A DNA stretch of 55,560 bases. It comes from Edaphobacter aggregans DSM 19364. Lineage in GTDB: Bacteria; Acidobacteriota; Terriglobia; Terriglobales; Acidobacteriaceae. The position numbers were made by a program, and so were the translations under genes. Positions 9,949 to 20,558 of this stretch are shown here, one piece after another; within the stretch, counting starts at the first letter, position 1; each line of letters begins with the position of its first letter. Below the pieces are notes generated by a model. It was not told the DNA's origin, did no database searches, and saw nothing but the letters and a program-made list of their open reading frames with translations. Location: the NCBI RefSeq assembly GCF_000745965.1, contig NZ_JQKI01000044.1:1-55560 (forward strand), given 5' to 3'.

Positions 9949-11732
9949 ATGACAGCTTTCACCAGAAAACTCTCTTTCCTTGTGATCCTCATTCTTGGGA
10001 TCGATTTTGCCACCGTCCATGGGCAAGTCCAGGCTACCAATGGAAGTATTCGGGGCGATGTGGTGGACGCGAGTGGAGCAGTCGTTCCCGACACTTCCGT
10101 CGAGGCGACGGAGATCGATATCGGTATCGTTCATTTAGCGGTCACTGATGGCTACGGTCACTTCGACTTCCCCTCTCTCCCTCCCGGACGGTACGTAGTG
10201 AAGATCTCGAAAACTGGCTTTACGACAACCGTCCAGGAGAACCTCAACCTGACGGTAGGTCGTACGATATCTCTCAAGCTGATCCTGCAGGTGGAACGAC
10301 GGGGAGCAGTCCCCTCGCACTCTATCTTCAGGATGCACCCACCCAGTCAGGCCAGACGGTTCAACAGGCTGGCTACTCCAATATCAGTAATCATGAACCT
10401 GCCGTCTACGCGCAGGATACATGGCAGGTCCTCTCTCGGCTCACTCTGAACTACGGTCTTCGTTGGGAGGCGCAGTTCTTCCCCAACCCTGTTATCCCGC
10501 CGGCGAAGACTCTCTACGGCCCCTATCTCTCCAACCCAGCCTTCCCGTCGACCGGCTATCTTCCCAACCAGACCACGCAGTTCCAACCTCGCTTCGGCTT
10601 TGCCTATGATGTCTTCGGCAACGGCAAGTCGCTTCTGCGCGGAAGCGCCGGCATCTTTAACGCGAGGCAGAATATGCTGACGCAGGTGGGCCCTATCACG
10701 ACGAACGGAGTGCAGCAACAGACCATCACGCAGTTCTCGGGATTAGGCAACCCGACCTACCCCAATATTCTTCCTGCCTCCAACTGCCCAACCACAGGCT
10801 GCCCCGGTGCGGGTGTCACAGTTTTTGACAAGAACTACCACAACCCCCGCATCTACGGGTTTGACATCGCCTATGAGCAGCAGCTCGCTCAGGACTATGT
10901 TGCGTTCGTGGATTTTGCAGATTCGAAGGGCGTGTACCTGACCCGCTTTCTTGACCCAAACATCGGCCCTGCCGTTCTTCCAGGCCAGGTCGTTCCTGAA
11001 ACCGGCAAAGTTTACTCACCTAACGCCGATACCGTTTGCTACCGCGGCGGTAGTACCAATTCATGTCCCAACGTCTTTGCGCCTGGGCCATTTGCGAACC
11101 TTGGCGCCATCACCAATACCAACAGTGGTGCGAAGTCGCTCTACCGCGGCATTACGTTTGGTGTTCGCAAGCGCTTCTCTCATCATTTCCAGTTCGAGGC
11201 GCAGTACACCTACTCGCAGGATCGCGACAACGATTCCAACGAGCGCGATCCCTTCACCTTCCGCTACGGCAACTTGTACAACCTCGCAGCGGAGTATTCG
11301 CTTTCGGATCGCGATGAGGCCCACAAGTTCAACGCATTCGGACTCGGCGATCTGCCCTTCGGCTTCAAGGGCAACTTCCGCATACAGCAGCACTCTGCAC
11401 AGCCCCAGACCGACAACGTTCTAGGCACCGGCATCGGGGCGCCCTGCAGCTTCAACAACTCGCGCACACGCTTTGTCAACGGTGTCGATTGCGGCCGCAA
11501 CCATCTTCGCAAAAACAACGCCTTCTTCGTTCTGGACTTCGGTATTGCCCGGCCCTTCCAGTTCCACGACAGGTACGAGCTCATCCCACGCGTCGAAGTC
11601 TTCAACACCTTCAACAACACCAACCGTATCAACCCACTCAGCTCGCCGCCCCTCTTTGACTTCAGCGGCTTTCTCCGTGTTGGAGTCGGCGATCCTCTGC
11701 AAGCTCAACTCTCACTTCGTTTCGTTTTCTAG
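9949..11732 (+). pseudogene. TonB-dependent receptor, internally deleted and frameshifted
   Basis: The first part (9949 to about 10295) encodes a signal peptide ending ATVHGQ and a carboxypeptidase-regulatory beta-sandwich (GSIRGDVVDASGAVVPD, PSLPPGRYVV), typical of acidobacterial Oar-like receptors. Reading then moves to another frame, which runs SPLALYLQDAPTQSG and continues as the second half of the outer-membrane barrel to a terminal FRFVF. Compared with the intact paralogue at 15524-18856, roughly 470 residues are missing, covering the plug and the first barrel strands. The deletion is out of frame, so no functional receptor is expected. AGAGGAG precedes ATG 9949. A shorter in-frame protein starting at an ATG such as 10674 would lack a signal peptide. 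Confidence 0.85.
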
Positions 11733-12074
11733 GTTGCACCCAGAATTACTAATACCTGTCGCGAAGTCGCCGAGTCACTCAGTAAAAATCGCAATCCATC
11801 CCAGTGTCTCCGCTGCATCCGCTGTTGTAAGTAGCGTTAGGATCTCCGAGCAGTGAGGCATAGATTGGCGGAAGTAGGGTTGTTTGCCAGTATTGCCAGA
11901 GACGCTTGGTTACGAAGTAGGCTCGCTGTTCAACGGAGATGTGTGGTCGAGACTTGAAGTGATCATTGCCGATTGGGCTGTTCCAAGAGCAGCCGGGCCA
12001 ATAAATGAACCGTTCCAGTACACCGCGATGCTACATTAGACTCCGCAGCGTTGTTCTGCCAGGGCGCAGATAAA
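11733..12074. other. Intergenic region, possible degenerate coding traces
   Basis: No supported gene. On the minus strand between about 11800 and 12000, two frames give protein-like stretches (for example QRAYFVTKRLWQYWQTTLLP) that swap frame and end in stops. This could be the tail of a decayed gene, but I do not recognise a family. Nothing resembling a clear terminator follows the receptor pseudogene. Confidence 0.3.
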
Positions 12075-13547
12075 GTGTCGAAACTCTTAAAAAGATTACT
12101 GTTTACTGCGACACTGTTTGCCGGTGCTATGGCAGAAGCACAGCCGGCATCTCACCCAAGGCAGCTCGAATTTCATTCATCCAACTCTTCCCTTGATGAG
12201 ATATTTCGATGGGCCCGCGGCCAGGCACTTGCTTACGTGGCTCCGTCGTCGAGTTCCATCGGTCCGTGGTACGAGGCTGCTCTGCCAAGCCGCAATGCAT
12301 TCTGCATGCGAGATGTCTCTCACCAGACAGAGGGCGCTGCTGTGCTAGGGCTCGCGGCGGCAAACCGCAATATGCTTGGACGCTTCGCGGCATCCGTCGA
12401 TGAAAAACGGGACTGGGCCAGTTATTGGGAGATCGACGGCGAAGGGCACCCCTCCTCTGCGGACTACGTCTCTGATGCCGATTTCTGGTTCAATCTGCCG
12501 GCAAACTTCGATGTGTTGGACGCTATTGTCCGTATGTGGCGCTGGACTGGCGATGATATCTATCGCGACGATCCCCGGTTTCGCGAGTTCTTCCGCAGAA
12601 CGGTCACCGATTATGTCACCGGCTGGCAGCTTCAGCCTGAGAAGATTCTTCATCGTCCACGTATCGCCAACCAGCGCCTGGAGACTGGGCGATTTGTCGA
12701 TTCGCGGGGCATACCAGGCTATACAGAAGGTCCGAAGGACTTCATATTTGGTGCCGATCTTCTAGCGGCCGAGTACCGTGCCCTTCGTTCATTTCAGGAG
12801 ATTGCAGTTACACCCCAAGACAAAGCTCTCGCAGCTTCCGCACAGTCGGTGGCGAACAAGATACAGCAGTTGCTTGAGCGCGTCGCGTGGTCGCAAAGCC
12901 AACAGCATTATCTTGGCGTTATTCGACAGGATGAGAGCGGCTTTGAGTCCGGAGACGTCATGACACTGTATTTTGGCGCCGCAAAAGATCCCGATCACCT
13001 GCGTGGCGCGCTTGACTATATCTCTTCACCGAAGTACTGGCAGAAGATCAATATCGAAGAAGAGAGTTATGCCCCGCTCTTGCTCTTCCGTTATGGGCGG
13101 ACCGAACCTGCCTACCATATCCTGTTTGATCTTAGCAGACCGGAAAAACCGCGCCGCGAATACCCCGAGGTCTCTTACGCGGTAATCGCGGCTCTTGTTG
13201 GCGGAACGATGGGGGTTGCGCCGTCGCGATCTGGCGAGCCCTTTGACGTTCAAACGTTGGCTCAGCTTCCCAGTGCTGGTGATGATGCGTCACTCCAATC
13301 GCTTCCTTTCCGCAACAACCTGCTCGACATCAAGCACACGGGATCCTTGAGCAGCAGTCTCAGCAACCTTTCAGGACCGGCATTACGCTGGCAAGCAGTG
13401 TTCCGGGGAACAGTGCGCCAGCTCAAGGTGGATGGGAAGGCAGCGCTTGCCAAGCAGGACACCTTGCCGGGCGGAATGGCAGTGAGCCGGGTTACGGCCA
13501 CTGTACCCCCTGGCGCTACTGTCATCGTCAGCAGGATGGAGGAGTAG
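12075..13547 (+). CDS. Secreted six-hairpin glycosidase-like protein
   Basis: About 490 residues with a signal peptide (SKLLKRLLFTATLFAGAMAEAQPA, cleavage near residue 24). Aromatic- and acid-rich blocks such as SSIGPWYEAALPSRNAFCMRDVSHQTEGA and NLPANFDVLDAIVRMWRWTGDD resemble the (alpha/alpha)6 barrels of alpha-L-rhamnosidase and related glycosidases, so an exported carbohydrate-active enzyme is likely. I cannot give a GH family or substrate. GTG 12075 is chosen because it puts a Lys/Arg-rich n-region directly before the hydrophobic core; ATG 12051 is the alternative. It is followed by a regulator, an intact TonB-dependent receptor and a Tat-exported glycosidase-like gene, suggesting one glycan-use locus. 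Confidence 0.6.
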   Translation: MSKLLKRLLFTATLFAGAMAEAQPASHPRQLEFHSSNSSLDEIFRWARGQALAYVAPSSSSIGPWYEAALPSRNAFCMRDVSHQTEGAAVLGLAAANRNMLGRFAASVDEKRDWASYWEIDGEGHPSSADYVSDADFWFNLPANFDVLDAIVRMWRWTGDDIYRDDPRFREFFRRTVTDYVTGWQLQPEKILHRPRIANQRLETGRFVDSRGIPGYTEGPKDFIFGADLLAAEYRALRSFQEIAVTPQDKALAASAQSVANKIQQLLERVAWSQSQQHYLGVIRQDESGFESGDVMTLYFGAAKDPDHLRGALDYISSPKYWQKINIEEESYAPLLLFRYGRTEPAYHILFDLSRPEKPRREYPEVSYAVIAALVGGTMGVAPSRSGEPFDVQTLAQLPSAGDDASLQSLPFRNNLLDIKHTGSLSSSLSNLSGPALRWQAVFRGTVRQLKVDGKAALAKQDTLPGGMAVSRVTATVPPGATVIVSRMEE

Positions 13548-13581
13548 GAGAGATGCACCGGTACGCTCGCGCAAACGGATA

Positions 13582-15177
13582 TTGGCGGCGCCTTATGATC
13601 CAGCTGTTCGCTTGTTCGGCGACTCTTCAGACTGCTATGATGGCCCCTCGGTGAAAGACAGGACCATCTTGGAACGTACTGATTCTTCAACGAGTATCCA
13701 GGGAAACGCTCCCGGTGTCGAGCAATGTGAGGACCAGGTACGCCGGGTGCTCCGGTCCACTACTTTCCGTAATGCTACGACTCTGCAACAGCTCTTAAGT
13801 TTTCTTGCCTCCCGTTCGATTGCGGGAACCGCGGAAAACCTTAAGGAATACACGATTGGAGTGGAAGCGCTCGGCCGTAAGAGCGATTTCGATCCCAAGA
13901 TCGATCCTATCGTCAGGGTGCAAAGCCATCGCTTGAGAGTAAAGCTCAGGGAGTACTACGAAGTCGAAGGAAAGCATGATCCCATCCTGATCCAGATCCC
14001 CAAAGGGCATTATCTCCCGACCTTTGAGGTAGTCTCATCGACTCAAACGCGCACGGGGTCAACAGCCTCCGAGATCGTCGCGTCTGATCCGCTGGCAGAC
14101 GGAGAGGGCGGCGGTCAGCACCAGACGACGAGTCTTCGCTCTTTTGAGAGGGACCGAGGCGCGGCAAAACGATGGACCCGGACGCAAACGATATTGCTTG
14201 CAGCCATGTTGGCGGCATTCGCGGTCGCCGGGTTCTGGTTGGGACGCCTGCGCTCGAACAGTCCTTCGGAATCAGCGTTCCCCACCGTGTCCGCTTCGCC
14301 TTCGGGTGTTGGGAAGCCCCGTGATTCAGCCGAGTTGTTCTGGTGGAAATTTCTCGATAACGACATATCTCCAGTGATTGGATACCCCGATGCGGTGTTC
14401 CTGCTCGACGATTCAAATGATCTGTTCCGCTTCCGACGCGGAGCCAGCGATAACCGCGGCGCAGTCGTCGATCCACATCTCGCGCGTCAGTTTGCATCGA
14501 ACTCCAAGCTCGTGGGAATGGCTGGCCCCCTCTATTACGAGAATGGCTACACCGGAACAGGAGAGCTGGAATCCGTCGCGATGCTATCCGGGCTTCTGAA
14601 TCGCATCGGTGCCAAGCCAATCATCAAAGCATCGCGCGATATCACACCCGACGATCTGGACAGGCATAATGTGATTCTTCTAGGGTCGCCCTTTCAAAAC
14701 ATTGCGGTGGCTCAGCTGCTGACGGTGGGAGATTTCTATTTCAGGAACCCCGATGAGCGGCACGAACAGTGGAGAGCTCAGATTATCGATACCCATCCCG
14801 CAGCTGGAAATAAGGCCGTCTATACCACCGAGCGAGATGTCTCCACACGCATGCTGACCACTGACTATAGCCTCATCACGATCACCACCGGAGTAACGCA
14901 GGGGCGGCACATCGCATTTCTTGGGGGCCTGGACACCAAAGGGACTCAGGGAGCGACCATGTTTGCCACTTCAGTGTCCGGAATCGAGCAGATCGAAAAG
15001 GCACTGGCTGCACCTGCCTCAACCAATCACGAAAATCCCACTGCTTTTCAAGCACTGGTGCGAGTCAAATTGGCCAAAGGCTATCAGGTTTTAGGTGCAG
15101 AGTTGGTCGCGGTGCGACCTCTCGTGCCAGCAAACGCTTCGCAGGTCAAAGACAACTCCGCACCATCAAGTCACTGA
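13582..15177 (+). CDS. One-TM regulatory protein with acidobacterial N-terminal DNA-binding-like domain
   Basis: 531 residues at most. The N-terminal domain (about residues 45-150) has the order VRRVLRSTTFRNATTLQQLL, then LKEYTIGVEALGR, then DPIVRVQSHRLRVKLREYY, then IPKGHYLPTF. This block recurs in Acidobacteriota in front of TPR, cyclase or membrane modules, where it is regarded as a winged-helix-like regulator. One membrane segment (ILLAAMLAAFAVAGFWLG, about 209-226) follows, then a 300-residue C-terminal domain of unknown fold, probably periplasmic. The layout recalls CadC/ToxR one-component sensors. The gene sits between a secreted hydrolase and a TonB receptor, so control of that locus is likely. 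The start is unsure; a GTG near 13651 would give a shorter N-terminus with no good Shine-Dalgarno. Confidence 0.6.
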   Translation: MAAPYDPAVRLFGDSSDCYDGPSVKDRTILERTDSSTSIQGNAPGVEQCEDQVRRVLRSTTFRNATTLQQLLSFLASRSIAGTAENLKEYTIGVEALGRKSDFDPKIDPIVRVQSHRLRVKLREYYEVEGKHDPILIQIPKGHYLPTFEVVSSTQTRTGSTASEIVASDPLADGEGGGQHQTTSLRSFERDRGAAKRWTRTQTILLAAMLAAFAVAGFWLGRLRSNSPSESAFPTVSASPSGVGKPRDSAELFWWKFLDNDISPVIGYPDAVFLLDDSNDLFRFRRGASDNRGAVVDPHLARQFASNSKLVGMAGPLYYENGYTGTGELESVAMLSGLLNRIGAKPIIKASRDITPDDLDRHNVILLGSPFQNIAVAQLLTVGDFYFRNPDERHEQWRAQIIDTHPAAGNKAVYTTERDVSTRMLTTDYSLITITTGVTQGRHIAFLGGLDTKGTQGATMFATSVSGIEQIEKALAAPASTNHENPTAFQALVRVKLAKGYQVLGAELVAVRPLVPANASQVKDNSAPSSH

Positions 15178-15523
15178 GCTCGCAAGTTCCGGCGAATCGG
15201 GTAACCGGCCCTTCATTCGTTGTTCTGGACTCAGAGCTCATTCTTACGATCCCCTTTTGCCGTCTCTGTTTCAGCCCAAATGCCCTCAAAACGTGATGTT
15301 ACACCAGTTGTAACGTGGCTGAAACACTCCTTCAATCGAGGGAGAAACATATACGTGTCAGCAATTTGTATCCCTTGCGTAACTAGGCATCCGTTGATGC
15401 TCTTCAGTAGGGTTGCGAGCGCTGAAGGAACCACGAAGGCTACCCACCTGTATGTCGATCGTTCGGAGAAGACAGGTTGCATAGGGTGCCCAATAGGAAA
15501 CCATTACCGGAGGAGGCTGATTT
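15178..15523. promoter_or_regulatory. Receptor upstream region with 17-bp palindrome
   Basis: This 346-bp region has no gene. At 15298-15314 lies a perfect inverted repeat, GTTACA-(5 nt)-TGTAAC, of the size of a dimeric repressor or activator operator. It is about 210 bp upstream of the receptor start. A strong Shine-Dalgarno, GGAGGAGG, just before ATG 15524 suggests high expression. Promoter hexamers cannot be assigned with confidence. Confidence 0.4.
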
Positions 15524-18500
15524 ATGCGCAACACATTTCAAGGCAATGGAACCACTGTCCCCGAGTGGTCGACCACTTTGATACAGACGACAAAGGCTGT
15601 TCTTTTCATCTGTCTGCTCATTGCGATTCCCGTTGCGATGGCTCAAGGTGTCAGCGGGCGCATTGTCGGTACGGTTGTGGACGCAACGGGTGCGGTTATC
15701 CCCAATGCCAGCGTGACGATCTCGAATCAGGACACAGGCGCCATCATCAAAGTGGCGACCAACGGCAGCGGCCAGTACCGAGCCGACACCCTTCGTCCAG
15801 GCAACTACCAGCTCAAAATCGCTTCTCCCGGCCTGCAGACGATCGTCTCAAACGGCAATGTGGTCACGGTGGACAATGCGACGGTCGTGGATATAACGAT
15901 GAGGGTCGGCTCCACCAGCGATACCGTGGTCGTCTCTTCCGCAAGTCCGCTGATTGATACAACGAGCTCCTCGCTGGGCGAGGCTCTGTATGCCCAAGAG
16001 ATCACCAGCCTTCCGCTAAACGGACGTGTCTTCTCGCAACTGGTTCAAACCGTTCCTGGATCGGTGGCGGCAGGATTTGGCAGCGCGCCGGAGGCGGCTG
16101 CCGGAGCCGGAAGCTCGGGTTCGATCACAGCCAGCGTCAACGGAATGCCATGGGGAGGAACCACCTACACGTTGGACGGCGTGAACAATATGGAGCTGCT
16201 GAACGCCTTTATCAATGTCACTCCGCCGCTCGATGCCATCCAGGAGATGAAGATCTCAACCAACAACGCCGACATCACCGTAGGAACCTATGGAGGAGCG
16301 CAGGTAAACGCCTTTATCAAATCTGGTACCAACGCATTCCACGGCTCGGCGTATGAGTTCTTCCGCGACGATGCCTTAAGCGCATATAAGTGGAGGGCCA
16401 CCTCAAAGGCACCCTATCGAGCCAATCAGTTCGGCGGCTCGATTGGTGGTCCCATCATTCGCAACAAGGCATTCTTCTTTGCTGACTACCAGGGACTCCT
16501 GCTGCGCAATGGTATTAGCTACATTCTGACGGTTCCCACGGACCTGATGAAACAGGGAACCTTCCTCAAGAGCCAGTTCCCAGCCGCGATCTATGACCCA
16601 ACAACCAGAGCTCCCTTCGCCACAGTCACCACACCGCAGGGTGATGCCTGGCTGATCCCCCGGTCGCGGTTCGACAAGGTATCGGCCAACATGGTCAATG
16701 GCACCACGATCTGGCCGACGGCGACCAACCAGAACGCAATCAGCAACAATTACAACGCCAACACCGTTGAACCGGACAACAACCACCAATTTGACGTGAA
16801 GGGCGATTACCAGTTCGGCCCAAGCGATCGTATCTTCGTGCGCGAATCCTACCAGCGTCGCGATTTGACGGCGCCCTCACCCGGAACACCCTTCGTGCAG
16901 ATCGGCGACGTGAATGCAACCACGCGCGACCACAATGCTGCCATCGGCTACAGCCACACTTTCTCGGCCAGCATGGTCAACGAGCTGCGGCTCGGCTTCA
17001 ACCGCTTCTATACCCTGGACTTCGGCAATGACCACGGAACCAACCAGAACACCGCAGTCGGTATCCCGAACGGCAACGATGCCGCCTTCGGCGCTACCGG
17101 ATTCGGCAACTTCTCCATCGGCAACATCGTCCAGACTGGCTCGCAGGGATGGACCAACTCCCACCGCATCAGCAACTCCTACCAGCTGACGGACAATCTC
17201 ACCAAGGTGTGGGGTTCGCATACCTTTACCTTTGGGGAAGACTTTCGTCGGTTGCAGGCCTCGCTTACAAATTCCGATGCCAACAAAAACGGCGATTTCA
17301 CTTATATCTCCGACTACACCAGCAGCTGCACCATGCAGCCCAACTGTTCCAATCCCGCAGGAGGCAATCAGTTCGCAAGCTTCCTGCTTGGAATGCCGTC
17401 AAGCACCGATCGCGGATATGTTGCCACAGAGCCAGCGACACGTGCGACCCTGCTCGGTGTCTATGTGCAGGATCAGTACCGTATCCGAAGAAATCTGACC
17501 TTGAATCTGGCGCTTCGCTGGGACCTGATCACTGCTGCCATCGACAAGAACAATAAACAGTCCAACTTCAACCTGACTACGGGCATGCTTGAGTTCGCGA
17601 CCGACGGAAACCGCGCGCCGAACGTCAACAACTACTATGGCGGCTACTCTCCGCGAGTCGGTTTCGCGTACACGCCAAGCGGAAACAATACGACCGTCAG
17701 CGGCGCATTTGGTGTCACGCACTTTCCAGGAAATTTCGGCGCCATGGGCGGGTTCCTCGAGCGTAACTTTCCGTTCTTCGAGGTCTTCACCTCTCCCGCG
17801 CAGCAGCGGAACATTCCACTTCCGTCCATCAGCGCAACCGGCCTTCCTCAATATGTACCGACGCCGATCACCGCGCCTGTCCAGCCCGCGCCCGGCGTTG
17901 GCGTCTCTCTTATGGCCAAGAACATGCAGCCTGACGTGGCGTATGCGTGGAACCTCGGTGTGCAGCAGAGGCTCACTAACTCAGCCTCTTTCAGCATCAC
18001 CTACGTGGGAACCCGCGGCGTTCACCTGTTCCGCCGGTACAACATCAACACGCCTCCGCCAGGAAACACGCCTTTCAACTCCCGGTTACCTTACAAGTAT
18101 TTCAATAGCCAGGGCCAGCAGTACGCGACCAACATGGGATATGCAACGGCCGACGGCGGCTCCATTTACCACGGTCTCCAGACCGAATTCAAGATGAACC
18201 TTATGCACGGTCTGACTGGCCGGGTGAACTACACCTGGTCGAAGGAGATCGACGACATGAACGTGTGGTGGCCTCTTGATGACCGCTACAACCGAGGCGA
18301 AGGCACCAATCAGGCCCCGAACATCCCCCAGAACTTTATCGCCAGTCTTGTCTACAAGCTTCCCTTCGGCCGTGGCGAGCGCTGGATGGCGGGCGCATCG
18401 CGGCCTGCGCAAATCCTGGTAGGGGGATGGCAGCTGAGCACCTTCACCAGGCTGCAATCGGGCACGCCGCTAACGTTCAACGCCGCATTCGACAACCTGG

Positions 18501-18856
18501 GCAGCGGCGTAACCAACCGCGCCAATGTGACCTGTTCCTCGGTAAGGACCTTCGGCTCCGTGTCGAAGTGGTTCGATCCAAGTTGCTTCACAACGCCCGG
18601 ACCCCTGCAGCTGGGCAACTCCGGGTCGGGGAAGGTGCATGGTCCGGGCTTCTACAACGCGGACGTATCGCTCTCGAAGACCGAGACGATTCATGAACAG
18701 GTGAAGATCACCGTCCAGGCCGATGCCTTCAACGTGTCTAACACCCCGCACTACTCCAATCCGGATACTAATCTCTCGCACGCAAACTTCGGACAGATCA
18801 GCGGAGCCAATGGCATCCCGAGGCAGTTCCAGCTGGGAGCCCATCTCACCTTCTAA
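15524..18856 (+). CDS. TonB-dependent outer-membrane receptor, Oar-like
   Basis: 1110-residue outer-membrane transporter. It has an N-terminal signal peptide ending about residue 41 (LLIAIPVAMAQG), then a carboxypeptidase-regulatory domain (GRIVGTVVDATGAVIPNASV, about 47-130), a plug domain (ITSLPLNGRVFSQLVQTVPG), and a long beta-barrel ending FQLGAHLTF with the terminal Phe used by the BAM machinery. Such receptors, without a SusD partner, are numerous in Acidobacteriota and import glycans or other large ligands with ExbB/ExbD/TonB energy. Between a one-TM regulator and a Tat-exported glycosidase-like gene, a carbohydrate ligand is likely but not proven. The intact length allows the deletion in its neighbour at 9949-11732 to be measured. 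Confidence 0.92.
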   Translation: MRNTFQGNGTTVPEWSTTLIQTTKAVLFICLLIAIPVAMAQGVSGRIVGTVVDATGAVIPNASVTISNQDTGAIIKVATNGSGQYRADTLRPGNYQLKIASPGLQTIVSNGNVVTVDNATVVDITMRVGSTSDTVVVSSASPLIDTTSSSLGEALYAQEITSLPLNGRVFSQLVQTVPGSVAAGFGSAPEAAAGAGSSGSITASVNGMPWGGTTYTLDGVNNMELLNAFINVTPPLDAIQEMKISTNNADITVGTYGGAQVNAFIKSGTNAFHGSAYEFFRDDALSAYKWRATSKAPYRANQFGGSIGGPIIRNKAFFFADYQGLLLRNGISYILTVPTDLMKQGTFLKSQFPAAIYDPTTRAPFATVTTPQGDAWLIPRSRFDKVSANMVNGTTIWPTATNQNAISNNYNANTVEPDNNHQFDVKGDYQFGPSDRIFVRESYQRRDLTAPSPGTPFVQIGDVNATTRDHNAAIGYSHTFSASMVNELRLGFNRFYTLDFGNDHGTNQNTAVGIPNGNDAAFGATGFGNFSIGNIVQTGSQGWTNSHRISNSYQLTDNLTKVWGSHTFTFGEDFRRLQASLTNSDANKNGDFTYISDYTSSCTMQPNCSNPAGGNQFASFLLGMPSSTDRGYVATEPATRATLLGVYVQDQYRIRRNLTLNLALRWDLITAAIDKNNKQSNFNLTTGMLEFATDGNRAPNVNNYYGGYSPRVGFAYTPSGNNTTVSGAFGVTHFPGNFGAMGGFLERNFPFFEVFTSPAQQRNIPLPSISATGLPQYVPTPITAPVQPAPGVGVSLMAKNMQPDVAYAWNLGVQQRLTNSASFSITYVGTRGVHLFRRYNINTPPPGNTPFNSRLPYKYFNSQGQQYATNMGYATADGGSIYHGLQTEFKMNLMHGLTGRVNYTWSKEIDDMNVWWPLDDRYNRGEGTNQAPNIPQNFIASLVYKLPFGRGERWMAGASRPAQILVGGWQLSTFTRLQSGTPLTFNAAFDNLGSGVTNRANVTCSSVRTFGSVSKWFDPSCFTTPGPLQLGNSGSGKVHGPGFYNADVSLSKTETIHEQVKITVQADAFNVSNTPHYSNPDTNLSHANFGQISGANGIPRQFQLGAHLTF

Positions 18857-18983
18857 CTCCCGACCAGCAGCAAGCGCAACGCATCGTGACGAACGATGAG
18901 CAGAAGCGCTTGCTGCTCCATACTCTTAACCATTGCCTTCGCGATGCCGAAGCGACGTGCCCTACGGAAAGGAAACTCACACT

Positions 18984-20558
18984 ATGGTGGACAGAAGGAG
19001 CTTTCTGACAGGAGCCGCGGCCACGTTGATGACGGGCCGCAACGCGCTCGGAGCACCTCAGCGCAGGTCAGAACGGAAAGACAACCTGATACCGACACAG
19101 CCAGGAAAGGCTCCGAACTACTGGTGCACGTGGGCTGCGCAGAACTATATGTACGGTCACCACCTGCCGGCGCTGGACCCTTCTATCCTCGAAGGAGACT
19201 CAGGCGCTGCACTGGCACGCGATGCAATCAGCGAGCATCAGTTGTTCGGCGCTGATGGATGGGCGAGATCCTTTTATCCGCAGGTTCGAAGCGACGTTTA
19301 CCTGCTACTCGATGACGGATGGGAGACTGGCGGAACGTCCACTTTCGAACTGGATCCGAAGAAATTTCCATCTTTCTCCGGAACGCCTGTGGAGCGGCTG
19401 GCTACCTTAAACCGCAAGGCTCGCGAGGAGCAATGGCGCGGTATAGCCCTGTGGTGCCGCAATCCTCCCGGCGGAGAGGCGGACAGGCGCCTCGAAGACT
19501 GGAGCGCAAAGGCAGATATCGGCTATTGGAAGATCGACATTGGCGATCCATCCTTTCGTCTGACTGCGCTGCGTGACCAGATACGCCTTCCATTGACGTT
19601 GGAGCACGTACATGGCGAGTTGCCTGTGAACGGAGACTGGCGCAAGGATGGCAGGTTCGGCTCGCAGGCCTGGGGCTCGCGCCGTCTGGAGATTCTCGCT
19701 CACACCGACGTCTACCGCACCTATGACGTCACCTCGATCCTCTCGCTGCCCACAACTCTCGATCGAGTCGCAGAGATGCTAAAAGGGGCAGAGGGTCATC
19801 CTGAGGTATCTGGCCTGCTCAACGTGGAAGATGAAGTGTACGTCGCCGCCGTTCTTGGCTGCACGATGGGCATCCTTCGTCATCCGCTTGAGGGTCTGCG
19901 CCCCGGAGCGGACACAGACCTCTTCTTTAATGGTCCGCGGCGGGCAAAGCGGCGCATGGATGAAGTAGTTCGCGCCTTGAGATGGCAGCGACTGGCGCAA
20001 CCCTTCTCGCCCGGGTCAGGAACAGTTAAGGCTAGCGAGGATGTTCTGACTGACAGCTGGCGCTTCGAGCGCGGGCAGACATGGCAGAACGACCTCATCG
20101 GACCAACCGTCCGGCAGGGCGCACCCGCATGCATCACGCGGAATCTTGATCTCCCTTACGTGCAGAGCGCGGGAGAAAAACCCTTCGTCTTTGCAGCACG
20201 TTTTCCTAATGGAGCGGTAGCAATCGGCGCGCAACAGCGCACTGCACCATCCCGAGCCTGGTACATGCCGGAAGCTCACATCACGCTACAGGTCGGCAAT
20301 GCGCCAGGGCCGTTCGGCATCTTTGGCGATATCTCAAGCCTTACCCTCGTCTTCGACAGGCCGATAGGCAAACAGCGTGTCCAGGTCCAGGACCTCGCGG
20401 GAGATCGGGTCGAGGACATTACAACCCAGATCAGCCGAGGCGAAAGAAGGTTGCACCTCTCACGATCCCTGATACGAAAGGTTGGACTTTCCGCCGCGAC
20501 GCCGGGAGACCTGTCGAGCCCTGGTTTGGTTCTTGCGCTCGAAGATAGCAACTTTTGA
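18984..20558 (+). CDS. Tat-exported glycosidase-like protein
   Basis: 524 residues starting MVDRRSFLTGAAATLMTG, a twin-arginine signal, so it is exported folded. Downstream blocks include DVYLLLDDGWE (about residue 90), RGIALWCRN, and GYWKIDIGD (about 190). The lysine-x-aspartate motif at a strand end recalls the nucleophile strand of clan GH-D alpha-galactosidases (GH27/GH36). A late beta-sandwich-like part ends the protein. I infer a retaining glycosidase but cannot name a substrate. ATG 18984 follows GGAAAGG and gives a clean Tat signal; an upstream in-frame ATG at 18933 would bury it. The gene follows the receptor by 127 bp and probably belongs to the same locus. Confidence 0.65.
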   Translation: MVDRRSFLTGAAATLMTGRNALGAPQRRSERKDNLIPTQPGKAPNYWCTWAAQNYMYGHHLPALDPSILEGDSGAALARDAISEHQLFGADGWARSFYPQVRSDVYLLLDDGWETGGTSTFELDPKKFPSFSGTPVERLATLNRKAREEQWRGIALWCRNPPGGEADRRLEDWSAKADIGYWKIDIGDPSFRLTALRDQIRLPLTLEHVHGELPVNGDWRKDGRFGSQAWGSRRLEILAHTDVYRTYDVTSILSLPTTLDRVAEMLKGAEGHPEVSGLLNVEDEVYVAAVLGCTMGILRHPLEGLRPGADTDLFFNGPRRAKRRMDEVVRALRWQRLAQPFSPGSGTVKASEDVLTDSWRFERGQTWQNDLIGPTVRQGAPACITRNLDLPYVQSAGEKPFVFAARFPNGAVAIGAQQRTAPSRAWYMPEAHITLQVGNAPGPFGIFGDISSLTLVFDRPIGKQRVQVQDLAGDRVEDITTQISRGERRLHLSRSLIRKVGLSAATPGDLSSPGLVLALEDSNF

